Source of the DNA: Rummeliibacillus pycnus
Lineage (GTDB): Bacteria; Bacillota; Bacilli; Bacillales_A; Planococcaceae
NCBI RefSeq assembly: GCF_002884495.1
Contig: NZ_KZ614145.1
Coordinates: 3,486,423 to 3,550,422 of the forward strand
Reading direction: 5' to 3'
DNA: 64,000 nt
The notes under the pieces were generated by a model. The model was given only the letters and a program-made list of their open reading frames with translations. It had not been told where the DNA came from and made no database searches. Positions within the stretch are counted from its first letter, which is position 1; every line of letters starts with the position of its first letter. Shown piece after piece: positions 45,167 through 54,708 of the stretch. The position numbers and the translations under genes were made by a program.

Positions 45167-45339
45167 CTATATGAAAAATGTCCGCGCTTCCTATAAGAAC
45201 CGTTTTCCACCATTAACTCACCTATAAAAAATATAATTTATTAAATAATCTGAAATATATTGCAATTTATATATAAATAATAATAGAATGTAAAAAAGTG
45301 AATAAAGTAGAAAATATGGCTCTTAAAGGAGTGACAACA

Positions 45340-46362
45340 ATGAACCATCGAAAAGACCTTTTACAAGTTAAAGGATTAGAAACTACTTTTTTTACAGATG
45401 ATGGCGCTATTACAGCTGTTGATCGTATCGATTTTTCACTCAAAGAGGGGGAGATTCTTGGCATTGTTGGCGAGTCTGGTTGTGGCAAGAGTGTGACCTC
45501 GTTATCAATCATGGGATTAGTACCATCTCCACCTGGAAAGATTACAAACGGTGAAATACTATTAGAAGGCAAAAATATAACTGAATATTCTCAAAAAGAG
45601 TTAAGGAAAATTAGGGGGAAAGAAATTGCGATGATTTTCCAAGAGCCAATGACTTCTTTGAACCCTTTGTTTACAATTGGTAATCAGTTAATAGAAGCTA
45701 TATTAATTCATCACAAAGATTGGTCAAAGAAAAAGGCTTCTGCACGTGCTATAGAAATGATGAAATTAGTAGGGCTCCCAAGAGCTGAAGAGTTACTAAA
45801 AGAATATCCCCATCAATTATCTGGGGGCATGCGTCAACGTGTCATGATTGCAATGGCCCTAGTATGTGACCCAAAAATTTTAATAGCGGATGAGCCTACA
45901 ACAGCATTAGATGTTACAATCCAAGCACAAATTTTGCAACTAATGAAGGATTTAAACAAACGATTAAATACAGCAGTTATGCTGATCACACATGATTTAG
46001 GTGTTGTCGCAGAGACATGTGAAAGAGTTGTAGTGATGTATAGTGGACAAATTGTAGAAGAAGGTCCAATTGATGTTATTTTCAAAAAACCAGAGCATCC
46101 ATACACAAAAGGATTGATCAATTCTGTCCCTGATATGAGATATAAGAAACAACGACTATATTCAATTCCAGGAAATGTACCGAAGCCTGGTTCAGTAAAA
46201 CAGGGATGCCGATTTGCTGCACGTTGTGAATTTGCTTTTGATCGTTGTGCACAAGAAAACCCAGAATTATATCAGACATCTGAAGTACATAAAACGCGAT
46301 GCTTCTTGCACGAAGGAAAGGGGGCATTTATTGATGACAGAACCGCTATTGAAAGTAAATAA
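45340..46362 (+). CDS. oligopeptide/dipeptide ABC transporter ATP-binding protein (OppD/DppD/AppD type)
   Basis: 340-aa ATPase with Walker A GESGCGKSVTSL, signature LSGGMRQRVMIAMAL, Walker B ILIADEPTTALD and the C-terminal peptide-transporter extension with Cys (GCRFAARCEFAFDRC). Start at ATG 45340, 8 bases after AAAGGAG; the longer frame has no ribosome site. First gene of a D-F-A-B-C operon, the order of B. subtilis app. Confidence 0.92.
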   Translation: MNHRKDLLQVKGLETTFFTDDGAITAVDRIDFSLKEGEILGIVGESGCGKSVTSLSIMGLVPSPPGKITNGEILLEGKNITEYSQKELRKIRGKEIAMIFQEPMTSLNPLFTIGNQLIEAILIHHKDWSKKKASARAIEMMKLVGLPRAEELLKEYPHQLSGGMRQRVMIAMALVCDPKILIADEPTTALDVTIQAQILQLMKDLNKRLNTAVMLITHDLGVVAETCERVVVMYSGQIVEEGPIDVIFKKPEHPYTKGLINSVPDMRYKKQRLYSIPGNVPKPGSVKQGCRFAARCEFAFDRCAQENPELYQTSEVHKTRCFLHEGKGAFIDDRTAIESK

Positions 46363-47323
46363 TTTAAAGAAATATTTTCCTATCCGTAAAGGAATACTCG
46401 GCATAGAGCAAGGTAGTGTAAAGGCAGTTGACGATGTATCTTTCTATGTTAATGAAGGTGAAACACTAGGGATTGTTGGTGAATCAGGGTGTGGAAAATC
46501 AACAACTGGCAGAATGATTATGCGATTATTAGATCCTACTGCAGGTTCTATTGAATTTGAAGGAAAGGATTTAGCTAAATTATCTAATGTTGAAATGCGT
46601 AAAGTACGAAGGGAAATACAAATGGTTTTTCAAGATCCCTATGCTTCTTTAAATCCAAGACATTCAATAGGAAAAATCCTAGAAGAACCATTGATTGTGC
46701 ACGGAATAGGGGATGCAAAAGAACGTAAAAGAAGAGTTAATGAGTTATTAGAAATTGTAGGACTATCCAGTTATCATGCGAAACGCTATCCTCATCAATT
46801 TAGTGGTGGTCAGAGGCAACGTGTCGGCATTGCTCGAGCATTAATGACAAATCCCAAACTTGTTATAGCAGATGAACCTGTATCTGCTTTAGATGTATCC
46901 ATCCAAGCACAAGTTTTAAATCTTATGCAAGATTTGCAAAAAGAATTAAAACTCACATATATATTTATTGCACATGATCTTGGTGTAGTACGACATATTA
47001 GTGATCGCGTAGCTGTTATGTATTTAGGGAAAATGGTTGAACTTGCAGAAAGTGAAAAACTTTATAGTAATCCTCTGCATCCTTATGCAAAGGCATTGCT
47101 ATCTGCAGTACCTGTACCAGATCCAGATTTCACAAGGGAACAGATTCTACTAACGGGGGATATTCCTAGTCCATCTAATCCTCCTACAGGTTGTACATTC
47201 CATACTAGATGTCCGTTCAAAACGGATGTTTGTGCATCTGTTGTACCGCAGTTAGTAGAAGTGGAGAAAGGTCATTCTGTTGCTTGCCATCTCTATGATG
47301 TGCAGTACAACAATGATAAATAA
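46334..47323 (+). CDS. oligopeptide ABC transporter ATP-binding protein (OppF/DppF/AppF type)
   Basis: 329-aa ATPase with Walker A GESGCGKSTTGRM, signature FSGGQRQRVGIARAL, Walker B LVIADEPVSALD and a C-terminal Cys-rich extension (GCTFHTRCPFKTDVC). Start at ATG 46334 behind GAAAGGGGG; it overlaps the previous gene by 29 bases, so expression is coupled. It pairs with the upstream ATPase. Confidence 0.92.
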   Translation: MTEPLLKVNNLKKYFPIRKGILGIEQGSVKAVDDVSFYVNEGETLGIVGESGCGKSTTGRMIMRLLDPTAGSIEFEGKDLAKLSNVEMRKVRREIQMVFQDPYASLNPRHSIGKILEEPLIVHGIGDAKERKRRVNELLEIVGLSSYHAKRYPHQFSGGQRQRVGIARALMTNPKLVIADEPVSALDVSIQAQVLNLMQDLQKELKLTYIFIAHDLGVVRHISDRVAVMYLGKMVELAESEKLYSNPLHPYAKALLSAVPVPDPDFTREQILLTGDIPSPSNPPTGCTFHTRCPFKTDVCASVVPQLVEVEKGHSVACHLYDVQYNNDK

Positions 47324-47347
47324 AATTTCAAACATGGGGGTTATTGA

Positions 47348-48961
47348 ATGAAGAAAAAGAGGTTATTGTCAGTTGGATTATTGCTAGTTCTTGTATTATC
47401 AACATTACTTGCTGCTTGTTCATCTGATAAAAAAGATGGAACAGAAAGTAATACAAACACTGGCGATAGTAAAAAAGAAAAGACTTTAGTATTCGGGCGT
47501 GGGGGAGATTCAGTATCGCTTGATCCTATCACAGTAACAGATGGTGAATCATTCAAAGTAACGCAAAACATATTCGAAACACTCATTAACTTTGGAAAAC
47601 AAGATACTACTTTGCAACCTGGTCTTGCAACAAAATGGGAAACTTCTAAGGATGGTTTAACATACACATTCAATCTACAAGAAGGCGTTAAATTCCATGA
47701 TGGAACAGACTTTAATGCAGAAGCAGTTGTGAAAAACTTTAATCGTTGGATGAGTGGGAATGCTGATAAATTCCCTTACTTCGCTTCAATGTTTGGTGGT
47801 TTTAAAGGAGATAAGGCAGCAGTTATTAAAGACGTGAAAGCAGATGGCGATTATAAATTAATCATTACATTAAATCGAGCTCAAGCACCATTTTTGAAAA
47901 ACCTTGCAATGAGTCCATTTGGTATTGCAAGTCCAACTGCGTTTGAAAAAGAAGGCGACAAGTTTGGGGATAATCCTGTGGGTACTGGTCCGTTCAAATT
48001 TGTATCTTGGAAACGTAATGATTCCGTAACAATTGAAAAGAACAAAGACTACTGGAAAGAAGGACTTCCTAAGTTAGACAAAATCGTATTCCGTTCAATT
48101 CCAGATAACTCAGCACGATTAAATGCTTTAAACACAGGAGAAATTGATTTAGCAGATGGTATTAATCCATCAGATGCTGCTTCAATCCAAAGTAATAAAA
48201 ACTTACAAATCTTCGAACGTCCGTCGATGAATGTTGGATACTTAGGTTTAACAACTACTCGTCCACCATTTGATAATGTAAAAGTTCGTCAAGCTGTAAA
48301 CTATGCAATCGATAAACAAGCAATTGTTGATGCATTCTTCGAAGGTAAAGCTCAAGTAGCGAAGAACCCAATGCCTCCAGTAATCGAAGGCTATAACGAT
48401 GATGTGAAAGGATATGAATATAATCCTAAAAAAGCAAAAGAGTTATTAAAAGAAGCAGGCTATAATGGGAAAGAAATTGAACTTTGGGCAATGCCAGTAC
48501 CACGTCCATATATGCCAGATGGACAAAAAGTGGCTGAAGCAATCCAAAAGAATTTGGCGGATGTTGGTATGAAGGCTAAAATTGTTTCATTCGAGTGGGC
48601 TACTTATCTTGAAAAAGCTGCTAAAGGGGAAGCAGATGCTTTCTTACTTGGTTGGACAGGTGACAACGGAGACGCAGATAACTTCTTATACACATTATTA
48701 GATGAAAGTAACATCGGAAGTAATAACTATACATTCTTCAAAAACAAAGAAACACATAAATTATTATTAGAAGCACAAACAGAGACAGATGAAGAAAAAC
48801 GTAATGAACTATACAAAAAGGCTCAAGTGATTATTTCAGAACAAGCACCATGGGTACCACTTGCTCATTCTACACCATTATTAGCAGGTAAAGCGAATAT
48901 CGTAGACTTCTACCCACACCCAACAGGTTCTGATATTTTATCAAATGTAGATATTAAATAG
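47348..48961 (+). CDS. peptide-binding lipoprotein of ABC transporter
   Basis: 537-aa family-5 solute-binding protein anchored by the lipobox LLAAC (Cys22). The family signature SFKVTQNIFETLINFG follows, then GVKFHDGTDFNAEAVVKNFNRW, NPVGTGPFKF, VRQAVNYAIDK and a C-terminal peptide-site stretch. It delivers oligo- or dipeptides to the permease. Preceded by ATGGGGGTT; 24 bases after the OppF-type gene. An internal terminator follows it. Confidence 0.92.
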   Translation: MKKKRLLSVGLLLVLVLSTLLAACSSDKKDGTESNTNTGDSKKEKTLVFGRGGDSVSLDPITVTDGESFKVTQNIFETLINFGKQDTTLQPGLATKWETSKDGLTYTFNLQEGVKFHDGTDFNAEAVVKNFNRWMSGNADKFPYFASMFGGFKGDKAAVIKDVKADGDYKLIITLNRAQAPFLKNLAMSPFGIASPTAFEKEGDKFGDNPVGTGPFKFVSWKRNDSVTIEKNKDYWKEGLPKLDKIVFRSIPDNSARLNALNTGEIDLADGINPSDAASIQSNKNLQIFERPSMNVGYLGLTTTRPPFDNVKVRQAVNYAIDKQAIVDAFFEGKAQVAKNPMPPVIEGYNDDVKGYEYNPKKAKELLKEAGYNGKEIELWAMPVPRPYMPDGQKVAEAIQKNLADVGMKAKIVSFEWATYLEKAAKGEADAFLLGWTGDNGDADNFLYTLLDESNIGSNNYTFFKNKETHKLLLEAQTETDEEKRNELYKKAQVIISEQAPWVPLAHSTPLLAGKANIVDFYPHPTGSDILSNVDIK

Positions 48962-48992
48962 TTAGAGATTACTAACTATCCAATATAGGATT

Positions 48993-49034
48993 AAACTCGC
49001 TTTTTACTCTTTAATAGTAGAAAGCGAGTTTTTA
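48993..49034 (+). terminator. hairpin between binding protein and permease genes
   Basis: AAACTCGCTTT (48993-49003) pairs with AAAGCGAGTTT (49021-49031), then T-run. Such a site inside the operon would lower permease mRNA relative to the binding protein. Confidence 0.75.
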
Positions 49035-49076
49035 CAAAAGTGAATTTTACAACAAGAGGATGGAGAGGTGAAGAAT

Positions 49077-50081
49077 ATGCTTCACTATATCGGTAGAAGT
49101 TTATTACAGTTGATCCCTGTTTTGCTCGGAATGACGTTCATCGTATTCTTGATTATCCGTGCAATTCCAGGAGATCCTGCGCAAGTTATTTTGGGGCAAC
49201 AAGCCACGAAAGAAGCTGTAGCAGCATTGCGAGCAAGTCTGGGATTAGATAATCCATGGTATGTGCAGTATTTTCACTATCTAGGTGATCTAGTAACAGG
49301 TAATTTAGGTGAATCTATGCGTACAAAAGTACCGGTAGCTAGCGAACTTTGGCCGTATTTAGCAGCAACATTAGAGTTATCATTATGTGCAATTATATTA
49401 GCCGTCATTATTGGGGTAAATGCAGGCATTATTTCAGCTTGGTTCCAAAATTCATGGTTTGATTATATGGCAATGATTATTGCATTAATTGGAGTATCAA
49501 TGCCTATTTTCTGGTTAGGTTTGATGGAACAATGGGTGTTTGGTATTCAATTAGATATGTTACCTACATCGGGGCGTGAGGATGCACGAAACCCTGTTAA
49601 TCCAATCACGTACTTATATATTCTAGATACAATTCTCCAAGGTAATTTTGATCAACTTGTCGTAGTTGTTCAGCATTTAATTTTACCTGCTTTTGCATTG
49701 GCAACTATTCCGATGGCTATAATTGCACGGATGACAAGGTCAAGTATGCTTGAAGTAATGCGTTCAGATTATGTTCGTACCGCTCGTGCGAAAGGCCAAA
49801 AGATGTTTTGGGTTGTATACAAACACGCATTAAAAAATGCAATTATCCCTGTGCTAACAGTTATTGGTTTACAAATGGGTTTGTTGCTTGGTGGTGCGAT
49901 CTTAACTGAAACAATCTTTAGCTGGCCAGGAATCGGACGTTATATCTATGATGCAATCGGTTTCCGCGATTATCCCGTTATTCAATCCGGAATATTAGTG
50001 ATCGCGTTTATTTTTATCATGATTAATTTATTTGTTGATATTTTGTATAGCGTTATTGATCCAAGGATTAAATACAACTAA
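49077..50081 (+). CDS. peptide ABC transporter permease (OppB/DppB/AppB type)
   Basis: 334-aa permease with six helices. The N-terminal FIVFLIIRAIPGDPA and the EAA-loop region VRTARAKGQKMFWVVYKHALKNAIIP are typical of the B-type subunit. Start at ATG 49077 with GAGAGGTG upstream; the GTG at 49068 is within that site. Confidence 0.92.
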   Translation: MLHYIGRSLLQLIPVLLGMTFIVFLIIRAIPGDPAQVILGQQATKEAVAALRASLGLDNPWYVQYFHYLGDLVTGNLGESMRTKVPVASELWPYLAATLELSLCAIILAVIIGVNAGIISAWFQNSWFDYMAMIIALIGVSMPIFWLGLMEQWVFGIQLDMLPTSGREDARNPVNPITYLYILDTILQGNFDQLVVVVQHLILPAFALATIPMAIIARMTRSSMLEVMRSDYVRTARAKGQKMFWVVYKHALKNAIIPVLTVIGLQMGLLLGGAILTETIFSWPGIGRYIYDAIGFRDYPVIQSGILVIAFIFIMINLFVDILYSVIDPRIKYN

Positions 50082-50096
50082 GAGGGGGAGTCCAAT

Positions 50097-50999
50097 TTGT
50101 CTCATATGGCACCGAATGTACCATCATCTAGCACTAGCTTAACACAGAAGGAACAGGCGGCTGGTCCATGGAAAGAAGCATGGCGGAGTTTTAAGAAAAA
50201 CAAAGTTGCGCTTATTGGAGCAGTTATTGTGGCTTTCTTCATTTTATTAGCTATATTTGGACCAGTCATTGCACCTCAAGGTATCAATGAACAACAATTG
50301 AGCAATCGGCTAAAGGCACCGTCTGCTGAACATTGGTTTGGTACGGATGATTTTGGTAGAGATATATTTTCTAGAGTAGTACTGGGAGCTAGAATTTCTT
50401 TAAAAGTCGGTTTCTTTTCTGTTATTGGTTCCGTTGTAATTGGGAGTGTTTTGGGAATTATAGCAGGTTATTATGGACGTTTTGTAGACACTATTATTTC
50501 ACGCATTTTCGATATATTATTAGCATTTCCAAGTATCCTGCTAGCTATTGCAATAGTTTCTGTATTAGGGCCATCGTTAAATAATGCTCTTATTGCAATT
50601 GCAATCATTAATATTCCTAACTTTGGAAGATTAATCCGTTCAAAAGTGTTGAGTATTAAACAAGAAGAATATATTACTGCGGCTAAAGCAATAGGGATGA
50701 AAGATTCCCGAATATTATTTTCGCATATTTTGCCAAACTCTATGACGCCAGTTATTGTACAAGGTACACTTGCAATTGCATCTGCAATTATCGAAGCAGC
50801 AGCACTTGGGTTCCTTGGACTGGGGGCTCAAGCTCCACAACCAGAATGGGGCAAAATGTTAGCTGATGCTAGAATCTATTTAGTCAATGCACCATGGACG
50901 ATGATATTCCCGGGTTTGGCAATTATGTTAACAGTATTAGGGTTTAACCTCATGGGGGATGGTCTCCGAGATGCACTAGATCCGAAAATGAAAAACTAA
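50097..50999 (+). CDS. peptide ABC transporter permease (OppC/DppC/AppC type)
   Basis: 300-aa permease. Soluble N-terminus, GTDDFGRDIFSRVVLGARISL signature of the C-type subunit, EAA loop ITAAKAIGMKDSRILFSHILPN, six helices. TTG start at 50097, 6 bases after AGGGGGAG. Last gene of the operon. Confidence 0.92.
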   Translation: MSHMAPNVPSSSTSLTQKEQAAGPWKEAWRSFKKNKVALIGAVIVAFFILLAIFGPVIAPQGINEQQLSNRLKAPSAEHWFGTDDFGRDIFSRVVLGARISLKVGFFSVIGSVVIGSVLGIIAGYYGRFVDTIISRIFDILLAFPSILLAIAIVSVLGPSLNNALIAIAIINIPNFGRLIRSKVLSIKQEEYITAAKAIGMKDSRILFSHILPNSMTPVIVQGTLAIASAIIEAAALGFLGLGAQAPQPEWGKMLADARIYLVNAPWTMIFPGLAIMLTVLGFNLMGDGLRDALDPKMKN

Positions 51000-51002
51000 T
51001 AA

Positions 51003-51048
51003 AAAACCTCCAAAACGTCTATTTTTATGGACGAATGGAGGTTTTTTT
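51003..51048. terminator. intrinsic terminator of the peptide transporter operon
   Basis: AAACCTCCA pairs with TGGAGGTTT with an inner GTC/GAC pair, then seven T; the minus strand also ends in T. Confidence 0.88.
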
Positions 51049-52141
51049 ATATGATTCGGTCATCTATTTCTACTTTCAAAACTTCATGGTTATGGTGGCT
51101 TTGATAAGACATAATCAATGTATCCAGATGTTCAAGATTTTCCTCATAATCTAATATACGTGAAAGAATATGCAATAGATGATAGCTTGAGAATTCCTCT
51201 TCTGATTCATCTGTATGAGCTAACACAATATGCTGAGCGAATATATCCATTACTTCATTTCTTTGAAGATATTCTTCCTGCCCAACCCATGTAGTATGTT
51301 CTGGCTTTAACTTACCTGTATATTTCAAAAATAATTGTTCATGATAAGTTAGTAAATAATCTAACCGTTCTTGTATCATAATTCGAAAACGTTCCGGTAA
51401 GTTAGCCATTTCATTTTCATGTAAATGTAGTCTGTTTAATACTTCGATACTTTTTTTAGTCGTTAAGATCATTTGTCGATAAACTACTAGTTTACGTGCT
51501 TTGACGAATTTATTTTTGCCAAAATATGCTCGTTCTTCTTTGTATAGATTATATAAAGTCTTTATACGTTCGTAGCGTTGTTTCAATGTTCGTAATGACT
51601 GTTTTGTAGAAGTATGCTCTGAGGCTTGTCGAACTGCCAAGCGGATCCAACGTATAATATCATCTTGAACAATATTAATCGATGCAAAAAGGCGTGTTTC
51701 GTATTTCGGCGGTAGGAATAGAAGATTCACAGCAAATGCTGCTAGTACACCAATCATTACCGTAGCAAAACGAATAAGGCCAAACATCATAAATTGCTCG
51801 CCTTGAACTTCCATAATAACGATCATCGTTACAAGGGCTAATGAGATACTGTCCTCCAGTTTGAATTTAATCATTACTGATAAAGTAACAATCGCTGCTA
51901 AGCCAACGGCAACGAATTCATGCCCAAAAATGGAACCAAAAGCTACGGCCACAACCGCACCAATAATGTTTCCTTGAATCTGTTCAATGATTGTTCGATA
52001 TGATCGATAAAGGGAAGGTTGCATCGCAAAAATAGCAGCAATTCCTGCAAATATAGGAGATGGGCATTGTAATGCTTTAGCTACAAATAAAGCCAACACA
52101 ATAGCGACTCCGGTTTTTAATATTCGGGCACCTAATTTCAT
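51047..52141 (-). CDS. ygaE: aromatic acid exporter (ArAE/UPF0421) family membrane protein YgaE
   Basis: 364 aa. The N-terminal membrane domain has about five helices in 130 residues (GARILKTGVAIVLALFVAKAL ... GNIIGAVVAVAFGSIFGHEF); the cytoplasmic helical C-terminal domain is about 140-364. Position next to bcp and perR matches B. subtilis ygaE. Substrate unknown. Confidence 0.85.
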   Translation of the reverse strand: MKLGARILKTGVAIVLALFVAKALQCPSPIFAGIAAIFAMQPSLYRSYRTIIEQIQGNIIGAVVAVAFGSIFGHEFVAVGLAAIVTLSVMIKFKLEDSISLALVTMIVIMEVQGEQFMMFGLIRFATVMIGVLAAFAVNLLFLPPKYETRLFASINIVQDDIIRWIRLAVRQASEHTSTKQSLRTLKQRYERIKTLYNLYKEERAYFGKNKFVKARKLVVYRQMILTTKKSIEVLNRLHLHENEMANLPERFRIMIQERLDYLLTYHEQLFLKYTGKLKPEHTTWVGQEEYLQRNEVMDIFAQHIVLAHTDESEEEFSSYHLLHILSRILDYEENLEHLDTLIMSYQSHHNHEVLKVEIDDRII

Positions 52142-52376
52142 GTGAAAATGGGTAACCTCACTTTCTATATACTATATTCTGGTACTTTAAACGATAAAGG
52201 GTCATTGGTCAATATCTCTATAATATTTATATTTAACCATCTCTATTACTATAAGTATATTATTTCTTTAATAAAAGAACACCTTAAGAATGTATGGCAT
52301 GATTGAATTTAAAATACATCCTAAAATCAAATAAATTGTTACAATATTGATATGTATACGAAATGGAGGTTTTATC

Positions 52377-52850
52377 ATGACAATGTTAGAAGGATTAAAT
52401 GCACCATTATTTTCACTAGTCAATGAGAAGGGAGAAACGGTTTCATTAGCTAATTTTAAAGGCGAAAAATCGGTCGTACTTTATTTTTATCCTAAAGATA
52501 TGACACCTGGTTGTACGACAGAAGCATGCGACTTCCGGGATGCATATCAGGATTTTTCCGAATTAGATGCTGTCATTTTAGGGGTTAGCCCAGATGATGA
52601 AAATAAACATGTAAAGTTTATAGAAAAACATGGACTACCTTTTTCGTTACTGGTTGATTCAGATCATGCAGTAGCAGAAGCATATGGTGTTTGGAAATTA
52701 AAGAAAATGTATGGTCGTGAATATATGGGAATTGAACGCTCTACTTTTTTAATCAATAAAGAAGGAATAGTTGAAAAAGAATGGCGTAAAGTGCGTGTCA
52801 AAAATCATATTGAAGAAGTGTTAACCTATTTACGTAGTAAAGGGGAATAA
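52377..52850 (+). CDS. bcp: thioredoxin-dependent thiol peroxidase (Bcp, YgaF)
   Basis: 157-aa peroxiredoxin. Peroxidatic Cys in PKDMTPGCTTEACDF with the resolving Cys five residues on (CTTEAC), as in atypical Bcp. Reduces peroxides with thioredoxin. Start at ATG 52377 behind GGAGG; the upstream extension lacks a ribosome site. It lies in the same neighbourhood as perR. Confidence 0.93.
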   Translation: MTMLEGLNAPLFSLVNEKGETVSLANFKGEKSVVLYFYPKDMTPGCTTEACDFRDAYQDFSELDAVILGVSPDDENKHVKFIEKHGLPFSLLVDSDHAVAEAYGVWKLKKMYGREYMGIERSTFLINKEGIVEKEWRKVRVKNHIEEVLTYLRSKGE

Positions 52851-52852
52851 GC

Positions 52853-53797
52853 ATGAAAATATATTTTACATTTGACCCACGCCCTGATTTAAAAGAAGAA
52901 CTATTGCAGGAATTCCCAGGTCAAGATTTTATCTTTCGTAACTCAGTTGAGGAAGATATATTAAAAAAAACTGAGATTTTAGTAACATACGGTGAAGATT
53001 TAACAGAGAGTCATATTGAAGTTGCTACTAAGCTGCAATGGATTATGGTAGTATCTGCAGGACTTGAAAAAATGCCATTAGCTGAAATAGCAAAAAGAGG
53101 GATTATCGTTTCAAATGTACGTGGTATTCACAAAGTACCGATGGCAGAATCAGTATTAGCACATATTCTGGCATATAAACGTTCACTACCGTGGATTTAT
53201 GAAAAGGAAAGAAATGCAGAATGGAATCGTAAATCCAAATCCAAAGAATTAAGAGATTCAACCGCATTGATTTTAGGTCCTGGTGCAATTGGAGGAGAAA
53301 TTGGCCGTATACTACAATGTTTTGGTGTTAAAACAATAGGTTGTAATCGCTCTGGGAAGAACGCAAACTATATGAATGATATGGTTAAATTCAATGAATT
53401 GATGACTGTATTACCTGAAGTGGATATTGTAATTTCAGTATTACCAAGTACGAAAGAAACGCATTATTTATTGGGAATAGAGCATTTTAAAGCGATGAAA
53501 GAAAGTGCAATTTTTATGAATTTTGGCCGTGGCGATCTAGTGGCCACGGATGTATTATTACAGGCACTTTTGCAAAAAGAAATAGCGTATGCTGTTTGTG
53601 ATGTATTTGAAGAAGAACCACTACCAGTAGATCACCCATTTTGGTCGATGGAGAATATGACAGTGTCACCGCATGTTTCAAGTCATTCTTCTCGGTATTT
53701 AGAACGTAGCTTCGATATCTTTAAGCCAAACTTGAAAAAGTGGTTAGCAGGAGACAAACAGCTTGAAAATATCATTAACCCTCAAAAAGGATACTAA
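52853..53797 (+). CDS. D-isomer-specific 2-hydroxyacid dehydrogenase family protein
   Basis: 314-aa NAD(P)-dependent dehydrogenase. Rossmann motif LGPGAIGGEIGRIL (about 144-157), VSVLPSTKETHYLLG-type region, and catalytic His in VSPHVSSHSSRY near the C-terminus. Substrate unknown; the GhrA-like short form acts on glyoxylate or hydroxypyruvate. Two bases after bcp, so cotranscribed. Confidence 0.88.
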   Translation: MKIYFTFDPRPDLKEELLQEFPGQDFIFRNSVEEDILKKTEILVTYGEDLTESHIEVATKLQWIMVVSAGLEKMPLAEIAKRGIIVSNVRGIHKVPMAESVLAHILAYKRSLPWIYEKERNAEWNRKSKSKELRDSTALILGPGAIGGEIGRILQCFGVKTIGCNRSGKNANYMNDMVKFNELMTVLPEVDIVISVLPSTKETHYLLGIEHFKAMKESAIFMNFGRGDLVATDVLLQALLQKEIAYAVCDVFEEEPLPVDHPFWSMENMTVSPHVSSHSSRYLERSFDIFKPNLKKWLAGDKQLENIINPQKGY

Positions 53798-53961
53798 TGT
53801 TTTTATCATAAGTGGATAAACTTTCATTAGCGTTTATGTAATTGAGAAAATAAATGAGAATATTATCACATCTACATAACAAATTACGGCTGTTTTTCGA
53901 ATGAAAATAAGAATCAATCGTTCAAAGTATAAGGAATACACTATATCGGTAGGTAGAAATA

Positions 53962-53991
53962 TTGACATTTGCACCACATATTAAGTAAACT
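53962..53991 (+). promoter_or_regulatory. perR promoter (sigma-A)
   Basis: TTGACA (53962-53967), 18 bases, TAAACT (53986-53991). It is followed directly by the PerR-like box. Confidence 0.55.
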
Positions 53992-53993
53992 AA

Positions 53994-54008
53994 TTATAAC
54001 GATTATCA
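53994..54008. promoter_or_regulatory. PerR-box-like operator
   Basis: TTATAACGATTATCA compared with the PerR consensus TTATAATTATTATAA: 12 of 15 match in a 7-1-7 layout. It sits just after the -10 of perR, fitting autoregulation as in B. subtilis. Confidence 0.6.
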
Positions 54009-54041
54009 ATAAATAATACTTATGAAGTGAGGTGCATGGCG

Positions 54042-54485
54042 ATGTCCGAAATGCAATTGAAAAATGCACTAGACACGCTAAAGACAACTGGCGTAAGGAT
54101 TACTCCTCAACGTCATGCGATTTTAGAATACTTAATTGAATCAATGTCACATCCTACTGCTGATGATATCTATAAAGCATTAGAGCATAAATTTCCTAAT
54201 ATGAGTGTTGCTACTGTATATAATAATTTACGTGTTTTTCGTGAATCAGGTCTTGTAAAAGAATTGACTTATGGAGATAACGCAAGTCGTTTTGATTTTG
54301 TAACAAGCAAGCACTATCATATTATTTGTGAATCATGTGGTAAAATTGTAGACTTCCATTACCCAGGACTCGATGAAGTGGAACATCTCGCAGCTCATGT
54401 TACAGGTTTTAAAGTAAACTCTCACCGTCTGGAAGTTTACGGAACATGCCCTGAATGTGCAGAAAAAGCAACAAAACTACAATAA
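54042..54485 (+). CDS. perR: peroxide-sensing repressor PerR
   Basis: 147-aa Fur-family regulator nearly co-linear with B. subtilis PerR ([37 protein letters not shown]). The structural Zn Cys pairs are CESCG and CPEC; metal-sensing residues include the His in SKHYHIIC and the Asp of RFDFV. Start at ATG 54042, 7 bases after GAGGTG; the upstream GTG and ATG are in or too near that site. It controls peroxide and iron genes, probably including its own. Confidence 0.95.
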   Translation: MSEMQLKNALDTLKTTGVRITPQRHAILEYLIESMSHPTADDIYKALEHKFPNMSVATVYNNLRVFRESGLVKELTYGDNASRFDFVTSKHYHIICESCGKIVDFHYPGLDEVEHLAAHVTGFKVNSHRLEVYGTCPECAEKATKLQ

Positions 54486-54493
54486 TTAAACAC

Positions 54494-54542
54494 AAAAAGC
54501 TATACATATGATGGTAAAGAAACCAATGTATAGCTTTTTTTC
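54494..54542 (+). terminator. intrinsic terminator of perR
   Basis: AAAAAGCTATACAT (54494-54507) pairs with ATGTATAGCTTTTT (54526-54539), T-run. Confidence 0.88.
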
Positions 54543-54587
54543 TATATTATGAATTTTTGTGGTAGACTATTTTAGGTTCTGATGCAT

Positions 54588-54626
54588 TAAAAAAACCTCG
54601 TCTTGGTATAAGCGAGGTACTTTTTT
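54588..54626. terminator. bidirectional hairpin
   Basis: ACCTCG (54595-54600) pairs with CGAGGT (54613-54618), flanked by A7 and T6; it probably ends the minus-strand ygzB transcript. A second inverted repeat ACGAGCAGT/ACTGCTCGT (54627-54687) lies beside it. Confidence 0.65.
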
Positions 54627-54708
54627 AACGAGCAGTATGGATATAAAATAGAATGAGAACATTATGCTTAAGATCACTGCTCGTAAAACTGGTTTAGTAG
54701 TATCTGTT

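Larger units (their letters stand above)
44781..45339. other. gene-free region holding the MITE-like repeat and transporter leader
   Basis: No supported ORF. 44831-45166 is the repeat. The remaining 170 bases before the ABC operon are AT-rich and must contain its promoter; I see no consensus -35/-10 pair. Confidence 0.5.

Noticed and set aside
46214-46333. Upstream extension of the OppF-type gene starting at 46214
   Set aside because: It overlaps the conserved C-terminus of the OppD-type gene; ATG 46334 has the strong ribosome site.
54590-54680. Minus-strand hydrophobic ORF reading through the hairpins after ygzB
   Set aside because: No ribosome site, no good start codon, and it runs through a terminator palindrome.
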